Shown piece after piece: positions 42,883 through 49,032 of a DNA stretch of 64,000 nt. A model generated the notes under the pieces. That model had not been told where the DNA came from, made no database searches, and saw nothing but the letters and a program-made list of their open reading frames with translations. This stretch comes from Brevundimonas sp. (lineage in GTDB: Bacteria; Pseudomonadota; Alphaproteobacteria; Caulobacterales; Caulobacteraceae). Position numbers and translations under genes: made by a program. The stretch's first letter is position 1, and each line of letters begins with the position of its first letter. Location of the stretch: positions 1 through 64,000 of the forward strand of contig JAPZRF010000015.1 of the NCBI GenBank assembly GCA_027531145.1. The letters are read 5' to 3'.

Positions 42883-43598
42883 GCAACGCCCCGCACACAG
42901 ACGACGGCGAGACGCCGGACCTGGCCGCCGAACTGGCCCTGCGCCTGCTTGACGGACCGGAGGAGGCCGCCGCGCGCGCCCGCGTCGCCGCGGATGCGGC
43001 CTTCGCCGCCGAGGTCGCGGCGTGGGAGGCCCGGCTGTCGGGCCTCGTCGCCGAGGTCGCGCCGGTGCCGCCGCCGGAAGGGCTGTGGGGCCGCATCGAC
43101 GCGCGCCTGCCCGCCAACGACGATCGCAGGCTGGTGTTCTGGCGCGCCTGGGCGCTGGGCGCGACGGGCCTGCTGGCCGCCAGCCTGGCGACGGTGGTGG
43201 TTCTGGTCGCCCGCCCGGCCCCCGTGCCTGTGACCCCCGCCGCTCCGGCCGAGCAGCAGGTCACGCAGGTCGCCACCCTGCGTCTCGAAAGCGGGCAATC
43301 CGCCCTGATCCTCGCCTACGACCCCGAGACCGGGATGCTGTTCGCCTCGCCCACCGACGTTATGGCGGGGGATCCGCGCGTGCCGCACCTGTGGCTGATC
43401 GGGTCGGAAGGGGGCGCGACCCTCGTCGGGCCGATCGATGGCGTCGCCGTCTCGCGCATGGCCATGCCCGAGACGACCGCGGCCCGGGTGCGCGGTGCCG
43501 TCGCCGTCGCCGTGTCGATGGAGCAGCCGGGGCACACCCCGGCCATGGATCGTCCTGACGGTCCGGTGGTCGCGTCCGGCGAACTCGAACGCCTCTGA
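42879..43598 (+). CDS. Membrane anti-sigma factor (RskA-type)
   Basis: 239 residues. N-terminal cytoplasmic anti-sigma domain (about 10-85: LAAELALRLLDGPEEAAARARVAADAAFAAEVAAWEARL with W-G-R-I-D), a single membrane helix at about 93-112 (ALGATGLLAASLATVVVLVA), and a C-terminal extracytoplasmic RskA domain (PRVPHLWLIGSEGGATLVGPIDGV, PETTAARVRGAVAVAVSMEQPG). It would hold the ECF factor inactive until a periplasmic signal triggers release. Start overlaps the sigma gene stop. Confidence 0.9.
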   Translation: MSNAPHTDDGETPDLAAELALRLLDGPEEAAARARVAADAAFAAEVAAWEARLSGLVAEVAPVPPPEGLWGRIDARLPANDDRRLVFWRAWALGATGLLAASLATVVVLVARPAPVPVTPAAPAEQQVTQVATLRLESGQSALILAYDPETGMLFASPTDVMAGDPRVPHLWLIGSEGGATLVGPIDGVAVSRMAMPETTAARVRGAVAVAVSMEQPGHTPAMDRPDGPVVASGELERL

Positions 43599-43870
43599 TG
43601 CATCCGCCGGGCGACCGGCGTCGTACCTTCTCCCGGTTGCGCGCCAGATCCCGGCCTCGGTCGGAGGTCGGTGCCCGGCCCGGCGGGGAGGCTGACACAG
43701 CCCTTCCACAGGTCTCCCCGCCATCCACCCTTGCGCAGACGCAGGCGGCTTCTCCTTCGTGTCCTGCGGCCGAAAGCTAAGCTGAATCCGCGCACCGGGC
43801 GTCCGGCAGCGACCTCAGCCAACCCGCCCTGCCCGACCCATCAGGCTGGCGTTCCAGACAGGAGCGCTCC

Positions 43871-45151
43871 ATGCCCGACGACCTCAGTTCCCGCCTCGAC
43901 CTGCCGCTCCTCGCGGCCGGGCAGTTGCAGAAGCACATCACCGTCAATGAGGCCCTGACCCGGCTCGACGCGCTGGTGCAAGCCAGCGTACGCAGTCGTA
44001 CGGCGGGGCCGCCTGCCAGTCCCGTCGAGGGCGATCTCTACATCGCCGCGGCCGGCTGGTCGGTCCCGCCAGGCACGCTGGTGCGCTTCGACGTTCCGGA
44101 CTGGCGCCCGCTTGAGGCCCCGGAGGGGCTGCGTGTGTGGGTGCAGGACGAAGGACGACTGTGGCTGCGGGAGGACGGCGGCTGGGTCGAGCTCGGCCGG
44201 CGATTGGGGGAGGTGCAGGCGCTGTCCCGGTTCGGGCTGGACGCCACGGCCGATGCGGCCAACCCCTTCCTCGCCCGGCTCAACAGCGCCCTGTGGACGG
44301 CCCGCGCACCCGGGGAGGGCGGGACCGGCGACCTGCGGCTGGTGTTCAACAAGTCCGCGCCGGACCGGGTGCTGTCGCTGCTGTTCCAGAGCGCCTGGGG
44401 CGGGCGGGCGGAGCTGGGCCTGATCGGCGACGAGGCGTTCAGCCTGAAGATCAGCGCCGACGGCGGCGACTGGCGCGAGGCGCTGCGCGTCGTCCCGGAG
44501 AGTGGCCGGGTTCTGGCTCCGGCCGGGGCGGGCCGGGCCGAGCGCTGGCTGGTCAGCGCCGACGGGTCGTGGACGCCGCCGGCCTGGGCACGGATGCTGC
44601 AGGTCGAGGCGGTCGGCGGCGGCGGGGGGGGGCTCGGGGGTGCCGCGGGCGGTCTCGGCGGGGCACCCGGCGCACGACGGGCGCGCTGGCTGGAGATCGA
44701 CGCGCTGGAAGGGCCGCTCCAGATCATTCTCGGTGCCGGTGGCGCGGCCGGGGCTCCAGGGGGCGACACCATAGTCGCCGATGGTCTCGGCGTGCGCCTG
44801 CGCGCCAGCGGCGGCGTGGCCGGGGCCGCCGACGGGCCCGACCGGGCCGAGGATCCCGGAGGAGGCGGCGTCGGCGCGACCGCGACCCGCGCTGCGGCGG
44901 CCGGAGGTGCCGGCGCGACCTCCCGTGGCGTCGATGGTGCCGCCGGGGGCGTACCCGGAGCTGCGGGAGCCACTTCGGCCGACGGGCTGATCGGCGGCGG
45001 CGGCGGGGGCGGCAGCCTCGGCGAGGCTGGCGGGGCGGGTGGTCCAGGCGGCGGCGGCGGCGGCGGCGGCGGCGCGGCGGGAGATACAGCCCCGGCGGGT
45101 ACCGCCGGCAGCGGCGGTCCCGGTCGCGTTCTCATTCTGGCGGCGGGGTGA
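43871..45151 (+). CDS. DUF2793 tail-fibre-like protein with glycine-rich C-terminal domain
   Basis: 426 residues. N-terminal DUF2793 domain (about 1-110: LDLPLLAAGQLQKHITVNEALTRLDALVQ, ...SPVEGDLYIAAAGW, ...RVWVQDEGRLWLREDGGWVELG), known from phage tail and gene-transfer-agent loci; a middle domain (about 115-235); then a glycine-rich domain (about 245-425) with GGGGGGLGGAAGG and GGGGGGGGAAGD runs, like the polyglycine receptor-binding tips of phage adhesins. A strong ribosome site (GGAG, 6 nt before ATG) is present. It heads the cassette running through 46589. Expected role is host-surface recognition by a particle; the 272 nt between it and the anti-sigma gene hold no gene I can support. 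Confidence 0.8.
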   Translation: MPDDLSSRLDLPLLAAGQLQKHITVNEALTRLDALVQASVRSRTAGPPASPVEGDLYIAAAGWSVPPGTLVRFDVPDWRPLEAPEGLRVWVQDEGRLWLREDGGWVELGRRLGEVQALSRFGLDATADAANPFLARLNSALWTARAPGEGGTGDLRLVFNKSAPDRVLSLLFQSAWGGRAELGLIGDEAFSLKISADGGDWREALRVVPESGRVLAPAGAGRAERWLVSADGSWTPPAWARMLQVEAVGGGGGGLGGAAGGLGGAPGARRARWLEIDALEGPLQIILGAGGAAGAPGGDTIVADGLGVRLRASGGVAGAADGPDRAEDPGGGGVGATATRAAAAGGAGATSRGVDGAAGGVPGAAGATSADGLIGGGGGGGSLGEAGGAGGPGGGGGGGGGAAGDTAPAGTAGSGGPGRVLILAAG

Positions 45152-45154
45152 GCC

Positions 45155-45313
45155 ATGGGCCCGCACGATGACCTGTCCGATCTGCTGCCGCCGCTGCTTG
45201 AGCTGGATGACGAACCGACCCCCGGCCGGCTGAGCCGGGCCGATCTGGAGGCCGCGGCCGGTCCCGGCTGGACGTGGAGCCGCCCCGATCTCGATGACGG
45301 AGATGACGCATGA
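45155..45313 (+). CDS. Small acidic ORF of unknown function
   Basis: 52 residues starting MGPHDDLSDLLPPLLE and ending in an acidic tail (DDGDDA). It starts 4 nt after the DUF2793 stop and its stop overlaps the next ATG (ATGA at 45310-45313), so translational coupling supports it as a real gene. Leu/Asp-rich, no signal or membrane segment. I do not recognise a family; a fibre-assembly chaperone-like or regulatory role would be possible, but nothing shows it. Confidence 0.6.
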   Translation: MGPHDDLSDLLPPLLELDDEPTPGRLSRADLEAAAGPGWTWSRPDLDDGDDA

Positions 45314-45573
45314 CGACCCTGCAGGGCCTCGGCCTCGCCGAGGGACGCTGGCTGTGGCGCCGGTTGTTCGTGTTCGCCGTGACATTTGGCGTCTGGCAAT
45401 TGCTGGCGGACGTGGTGGTGCGCGCGCCGGCGGCGGATCTGCGCAGTCTGGCTCAGCACCTGATCGGCCTTCTGGGTCTGGTGCTCGTGCTCTATCTGGT
45501 GGCCCCGACTGCCCAGCAGTTGGTCGAGTTGGCCGCCGCCCTGCGGCTGCGCGCGCTTGAGCGTCGCCCATGA
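45310..45573 (+). CDS. Holin-like small membrane protein
   Basis: 87 residues with two predicted membrane helices (about 19-38, LFVFAVTFGVWQLLADVVV; about 50-70, LIGLLGLVLVLYLVAPTAQQL), short basic N-terminus and a basic C-terminal tail (RLRALERRP). Size, two-helix topology and position immediately before an endolysin gene are those of class II holins. No sequence signature is diagnostic, so the call relies on context. Overlaps both neighbours by 4 nt. Confidence 0.6.
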   Translation: MTTLQGLGLAEGRWLWRRLFVFAVTFGVWQLLADVVVRAPAADLRSLAQHLIGLLGLVLVLYLVAPTAQQLVELAAALRLRALERRP

Positions 45574-45968
45574 GCGCCGCATCTTCCGCAGGCGGTCTCG
45601 ACGCCCGCAGCCGGGCCCGGCTGGTCGGGGTGCACCCGGCCCTCGTGGCGGTGGTCGAGGCGGCGGCGCGCCTCAGCCCCGTGCCCTTCATCGTCACCGA
45701 AGGCCTGCGCACGCCGACGCGTCAGGCGGCGCTGGTCAAGGCCGGGGCCAGTCGCACGCTCAACAGTCGGCACCTGACCGGCCATGCCGTGGACGTGGCG
45801 GCGCGGGTGGATGGCCGTATCCGCTGGGACTGGCCGCTCTATCGCCCCATCGCCGCGGCGTTCAAGGCGGCTGCGCAGGCGCAGGGGGCGGCCCTCGTCT
45901 GGGGTGGCGACTGGCCACGCCTGCGCGACGGCCCCCATTTCGAGCTCGACCGGAGGGCCTTCCCGTGA
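45570..45968 (+). CDS. M15-family L-Ala-D-Glu/D-Ala peptidase, probable endolysin
   Basis: 132 residues. The VanY/M15 zinc site is clear: SRHLTGHAVDVAA (His and Asp of the H-x(6)-D motif) and DGPHFELD (catalytic/third-ligand segment). TEGLRTPTRQAALVKAGAS is the usual preceding motif. Such single-domain M15 enzymes are phage endolysins, cutting the peptide cross-links of peptidoglycan. It has no signal peptide, so export needs the holin-like protein encoded just upstream. Overlaps by 4 nt on both sides. Confidence 0.88.
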   Translation: MSAASSAGGLDARSRARLVGVHPALVAVVEAAARLSPVPFIVTEGLRTPTRQAALVKAGASRTLNSRHLTGHAVDVAARVDGRIRWDWPLYRPIAAAFKAAAQAQGAALVWGGDWPRLRDGPHFELDRRAFP

Positions 45969-46513
45969 CGCCACCGCAGCTTCTGATACGGCTCCTGTCC
46001 GGCCGGACCCTGCACTGGTTGGCCGGCGGCCTGCTGGCGCTTGCCCTCGCCGCCGCCGTCGTCTCGCTGGCCGGGAATCTCGGCCTGCGCTGGGATCCGT
46101 TCGGCGGACAGGCCCGGCGGCTCGCGCGCGCAGAGGCGGACGCCGTCCGGGCGCGGGAGAGTGCCGCCCGCGCCGCCGCCGTGCTGGAGGCCGAACGCGG
46201 CCTCGTCCGCCAGGCGGCCGCCGCCGCCGCCCGCACTATCGCCGCCGTCGATGGTGTCCAACGTCTCGAACTTCTTGCCCGAGGAGCCCCCGATGCCTCC
46301 CAGCCGCTGCCCCCGGATCGCCTCGCTCGTCTGCGCGCTCATGATCGCGAGCTGTGCGGCCTCGCCCCCGCTCTTGAGGGCTGCGCCGCCGCAGCTGACG
46401 ATCCCGCAGGCGGTGCTGCGGCCCTGCCGGCTGGCGACCCTGCCGCCAGACGCCACCCTGGCGGATCTGGAGGCGAGCTACGCCCGGCGAGGGGCGGATC
46501 TGGTAGCCTGTGA
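45965..46513 (+). CDS. Inner-membrane spanin-like (Rz-type) protein
   Basis: 182 residues from a GTG overlapping the endolysin stop (GTGA). An N-terminal signal anchor (about 16-38: LHWLAGGLLALALAAAVVSLAG) is followed by a long Ala/Arg/Glu heptad-like region (about 50-100: RRLARAEADAVRARESAARAAAVLEAERG), the topology of phage Rz i-spanins. From 46293 another gene overlaps in a different frame (o-spanin). The C-terminal third is Ala/Pro-rich and might be shaped mainly by the overlapping frame. Called from architecture and context; sequence is not conserved in this class. Confidence 0.6.
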   Translation: MTPPQLLIRLLSGRTLHWLAGGLLALALAAAVVSLAGNLGLRWDPFGGQARRLARAEADAVRARESAARAAAVLEAERGLVRQAAAAAARTIAAVDGVQRLELLARGAPDASQPLPPDRLARLRAHDRELCGLAPALEGCAAAADDPAGGAAALPAGDPAARRHPGGSGGELRPARGGSGSL

Positions 46514-46589
46514 CGCGGTTCGCGCCCTCGCGGTCGAGTCGCTCCGGGCCCAGCGCGCGCAGGGTCGAGGACCCGACGCGCCGCCCTGA
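46293..46589 (+). CDS. Outer-membrane spanin-like (Rz1-type) lipoprotein, overlapping the i-spanin
   Basis: 98 residues in the +1 frame relative to the spanin gene it overlaps by 221 nt. A strong ribosome site (GAGGAG, six bases before ATG) argues for real translation. The leader ends in I-A-S-C (Cys near residue 21), a good lipobox, and is followed by Pro-rich sequence (AASPPLLRAAPPQ). A small, Pro-containing lipoprotein embedded in or overlapping the i-spanin gene is the hallmark of Rz/Rz1 pairs, which fuse inner and outer membranes in the last lysis step. A frame opening at 46041 exists, but ATG 46293 is preferred. Confidence 0.6.
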   Translation: MPPSRCPRIASLVCALMIASCAASPPLLRAAPPQLTIPQAVLRPCRLATLPPDATLADLEASYARRGADLVACDAVRALAVESLRAQRAQGRGPDAPP

Positions 46590-46590
46590 C

Positions 46591-46655
46591 CCGGCAGTTC
46601 TTGCCCGGCATCGGCAATTCCTGCCGGGTGCCGATACCCTCTTGCCGGGTCAGGA
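46591..46655. promoter_or_regulatory. FlbD (ftr)-like palindromes upstream of the flagellin promoter
   Basis: Three related copies of a CGGCA/TGCCG motif lie 50-115 nt before the sigma-54 promoter: an imperfect copy at about 46592-46606, a perfect CGGCA-N5-TGCCG at 46612-46626, and TTGCCGGG near 46642-46650. FlbD enhancers in Caulobacter are built on CGGCAA...TTGCCG palindromes, so these are candidate FlbD sites. By-eye match only. Confidence 0.55.
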
Positions 46656-46704
46656 CGGCCGGATCGGCCGACCTGAAGTCCGCCAACTCCGGGCTTTCAG
46701 CGTG

Positions 46705-46719
46705 TGGCCCGGCCCTTGC
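46705..46719 (+). promoter_or_regulatory. Sigma-54 promoter of the first flagellin gene
   Basis: TGGCCC at 46705-46710, five bases, TTGC at 46716-46719: GG and GC are separated by 10 bases as required for the -24/-12 element, and TGGCCC is the variant often seen at Caulobacter flagellin promoters. Transcription would start near 46731, giving a leader of about 62 nt. Confidence 0.8.
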
Positions 46720-46732
46720 TTTGGAAGTCTCC

Positions 46733-46762
46733 GAGCAAAATGCTCCCGGTGGCCAAAATGGC
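46733..46762 (+). promoter_or_regulatory. Paired stem-loops in the flagellin mRNA leader
   Basis: GAGCA-AAA-TGCTC (46733-46745) and GCCA-AAA-TGGC (46752-46762) sit next to each other at the start of the predicted transcript, with identical AAA loops. In Caulobacter the fljK leader is bound by FlbT, which destabilises the mRNA until the hook is complete; these hairpins are candidates for the equivalent element. flbT is not in the window. Confidence 0.5.
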
Positions 46763-46792
46763 GACCGGAACCCTTGAAAAAAGGATTTCGTC

Positions 46793-47623
46793 ATGCTGCT
46801 GAATAGCGTCAACACGAACTATGGGGCGATGATCGCCCTTCAAAACCTCAACCAGACCAATACCGAACTCAACTCCGTTCAAAACCGGATCAATACCGGC
46901 AAGAAGATCGCCTCCGCCAAGGACAACGGTGCCATCTGGGCCATCGCCCAGGGCCAGCGTGCGGAAGTCCGGGCATTGGGTGCCGTCAAGGAATCCCTTC
47001 AGCGGGGTCAGTCCGCCGTCGATGTTGCCTTCGCTGCCGGCGAGTCGATTTCCGACCTGCTCGTCCAGCTCAAGGAGAAGGCTCTCGCGGCAACGGATGA
47101 GTCGCTGTCCAGCTCGTCCCGCGACGCGCTGAACGAGGACTTCATCGCGATCCGCGACCAGATCACCAAGGTGATCGACAATGCCGAATTCAACGGCTTG
47201 AACCTGCTCGACGGGTCGCTGTCCGGCGGCTATCAGGCCCTGGCCAACGTGGAAGGCGGTACGATCACCGTCGACGGCGAGGACTTGAGTCTGTCGGGGT
47301 CGATCGTGACCCTCGGCGCTTCGGAAGACATCGGCACGGCCACTGAGGCCAGCGCCGCGCTGAGCGCCGTCAACGAGTCGATCGCCAACGTCTCGAGCGC
47401 CCTGGCCCGTCTGGGCACCGGGTCGAAGGCCCTGGGTACCCACCAGACCTTCGTCGCCAAGCTGTCGGATTCCCTTGAAACGGGTGTCGGCAACCTTGTC
47501 GATGCGGATCTGGCGAAGGAAAGCGCCCGGCTGCAGTCTCTGCAAACCAAGCAACAGCTGGGTGTGCAGGCGCTGTCGATCGCCAACCAGTCGACCGGTA
47601 TTCTGCTGGGTCTGTTCCGCTAA
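46793..47623 (+). CDS. Flagellin (FljK/FljM-type)
   Basis: 276 residues. N-terminal LNSVNTNYGAMIALQNLNQTNTELNSVQNRINTGKKI and C-terminal LVDADLAKESARLQSLQTKQQLGVQALSIANQSTGILLGLFR are the D0/D1 helices of filament subunits; the central part is short, as in Caulobacter flagellins. Secreted through the flagellar export system and polymerised into the filament. A sigma-54 promoter, FlbD-like sites and leader hairpins precede it and a strong terminator follows it, so it is a single-gene unit. A second flagellin lies at 48120. Confidence 0.96.
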   Translation: MLLNSVNTNYGAMIALQNLNQTNTELNSVQNRINTGKKIASAKDNGAIWAIAQGQRAEVRALGAVKESLQRGQSAVDVAFAAGESISDLLVQLKEKALAATDESLSSSSRDALNEDFIAIRDQITKVIDNAEFNGLNLLDGSLSGGYQALANVEGGTITVDGEDLSLSGSIVTLGASEDIGTATEASAALSAVNESIANVSSALARLGTGSKALGTHQTFVAKLSDSLETGVGNLVDADLAKESARLQSLQTKQQLGVQALSIANQSTGILLGLFR

Positions 47624-47635
47624 TCGCCGCGGATC

Positions 47636-47665
47636 GGGGCGAGGTCTTCGGACCTCGCCCCGTTT
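47636..47665 (+). terminator. Rho-independent terminator after the flagellin gene
   Basis: An 11-bp perfect stem beginning GGGGCGAGGTC with a TTCG tetraloop (47647-47650) and the complementary arm ending at 47661, then GTTTT. It starts 13 nt after the flagellin stop codon. Strong and well formed. Confidence 0.9.
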
Positions 47666-47707
47666 TCGCATAAGGAGGCGCCGGCCTGACCGCCGACGCG
47701 ACAGGAG

Positions 47708-47986
47708 ATGAACGAGAATGTCCGAGTTCTGCCTGTAGCTGCTTCCGCCGCTCTCGCCGCGCGCCCCGAGCCCGCGATCGTTGAGCGACCTTCCGAGCAA
47801 CCCGCGCCGGCCCCGGCCGAACGGCTGTTGATCGAGGAGGGCCCGCAACTCGGGGTCTTCGTCTACAAGACGCTGGATCCGGTGACGGGAGAGGTGATCC
47901 GCCAGCTGCCGCGAGAGGAATTGCTGCGGCTGATGCGGGATGACAGCAGCTTACGGGCCGGTGCCCTGATCGACACCCGGGCCTGA
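47708..47986 (+). CDS. flaG: FlaG-family flagellar protein
   Basis: 92 residues. The conserved FlaG core is LGVFVYKTLDPVTGEVIRQLPREELLRLMRD (about 53-83), preceded by a variable Pro/Ala-rich region. FlaG proteins affect filament length or assembly. It lies between two flagellin genes, as is usual; a ribosome binding site (ACAGGAG) precedes the ATG. Separated from the upstream flagellin by the terminator, so it needs its own promoter or read-through. Confidence 0.85.
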   Translation: MNENVRVLPVAASAALAARPEPAIVERPSEQPAPAPAERLLIEEGPQLGVFVYKTLDPVTGEVIRQLPREELLRLMRDDSSLRAGALIDTRA

Positions 47987-48058
47987 GCGCCCCGGCGTCA
48001 CCGCCTTCTTCCTCCGCTTCGGGCGCGCCCGGGGCGGCGTTGATCGTTGTTGAACGGC

Positions 48059-48082
48059 GTTAACCATACGCTCATGGTTAAC
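48059..48082. promoter_or_regulatory. Inverted repeat of CtrA half-sites before the second flagellin
   Basis: Two 9-base arms, GTTAACCAT (48059-48067) and ATGGTTAAC (48074-48082), are separated by six bases. TTAACCAT is the CtrA half-site form reported in Caulobacter, but the spacing differs from TTAA-N7-TTAA. It ends 37 nt before the flagellin start. No sigma-54 element is visible in this interval. Confidence 0.55.
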
Positions 48083-48119
48083 CCCTTAGCGTCTCGGCGA
48101 ATCTGCGAGGCTGAACGCC

Positions 48120-48956
48120 ATGTCCACCAAGAGCGTCCACACCAATACCTCCGCCGCAATTGCGCTGCAGAACCTGGCGCGCACCAATCAGCGCTTGGAC
48201 GAAGCCCAGGGCCGGATCTCCACGGGCCTGAAGGTCCAGGGGGCCAGGGACAACGCTTCGATCTGGGCGATCGCCCAGAGCCAGCGGGCCGATCTCGGTG
48301 CCCTCAACGCGGTGAAACAGAGCCTCGCGCGCGCCACCTCGATTGCGGACGTAGCGCTCGCCGCGGGCGAGTCGATCTCTGACCTCCTCAACCAGCTCAA
48401 GGAAAAGGTCATCGCCGCACAGGACACGTCGCTCAGCACCCAGTCGCGCCAACTGCTCAACGACGACTTCCAGGCCGTCCTTCGCGCCATCGAATCGGCC
48501 GCCGAGAACGCCGAGTTCGACGGTGGCAACTTGCTGGACGGCTCGCTGCCAAACGGGATCGCCTTCCTCGCCAATGCCGAAGCGACGTCGTTCATCACCC
48601 TGGAGTCCAAGAACCTGAGCCTGTCCGGCACCATCATAACCCTTTCGACCGCAAACTCGCTGGTGACGGTCAGCGGTGCCGCCCAGGCCCTGACGCGCCT
48701 GAACAACTCGATCACAAATCTCAACAGCGCCCTCGGCGAGATGGGGGCCCAGGCCAAGCAGATCGCGGCCCACACGACCTTTGTGGCCAAGCTGGCCGAC
48801 ACGCTGGAAGCAGGGATCGGCAACCTCGTCGACGCGGACCTGGCCAAGGAAAGCGCACGGTTGCAAGGGCTGCAGGTGCAACAGCAGCTTGGTGTCCAGT
48901 CCCTGTCGATCGCCAACCAGGCACCACAGATCATCCTGTCGCTGTTCCAGGGCTGA
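48120..48956 (+). CDS. Flagellin, second copy (diverged)
   Basis: 278 residues with the flagellin D0/D1 ends: KSVHTNTSAAIALQNLARTNQRLDEAQGRISTGLKV and LVDADLAKESARLQGLQVQQQLGVQSLSIANQAPQIILSLFQG. It is clearly paralogous to the gene at 46793 but diverged through the middle (VESK..., LANAEATSFITLESKNLSLSG). Its upstream region lacks the sigma-54 promoter of its paralogue and carries a palindromic pair of CtrA-type half-sites, which suggests different timing. In Caulobacter several flagellins are used in an ordered way along the filament. Confidence 0.95.
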   Translation: MSTKSVHTNTSAAIALQNLARTNQRLDEAQGRISTGLKVQGARDNASIWAIAQSQRADLGALNAVKQSLARATSIADVALAAGESISDLLNQLKEKVIAAQDTSLSTQSRQLLNDDFQAVLRAIESAAENAEFDGGNLLDGSLPNGIAFLANAEATSFITLESKNLSLSGTIITLSTANSLVTVSGAAQALTRLNNSITNLNSALGEMGAQAKQIAAHTTFVAKLADTLEAGIGNLVDADLAKESARLQGLQVQQQLGVQSLSIANQAPQIILSLFQG

Positions 48957-48980
48957 TTCCCGGCGTCGGCGTCGCGCAGC

Positions 48981-48995
48981 TTAACGCGGCGTTAC
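48981..48995 (+). promoter_or_regulatory. CtrA-like site in front of flaEY
   Basis: TTAA (48981-48984), seven bases, TTAC (48992-48995): one mismatch to TTAA-N7-TTAA. It ends 37 nt before the flaEY GTG. Consistent with cell-cycle control of flagellar genes; match made by eye. Confidence 0.5.
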
Positions 48996-49032
48996 CTCTC
49001 GCGCGGGCAATCTGGCCGACGGAGATGCGGCC

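Noticed and set aside
44630..45130. Short repeated GGC/GGT units resembling a CRISPR or tandem repeat array
   Set aside because: These encode the glycine-rich tip of the fibre-like protein. Units are irregular and there are no spacers.
43841..45712. Long minus-strand frame opposite the DUF2793 gene
   Set aside because: Driven by GC-rich, glycine-rich codons on the other strand; Pro/Arg-rich product without features.
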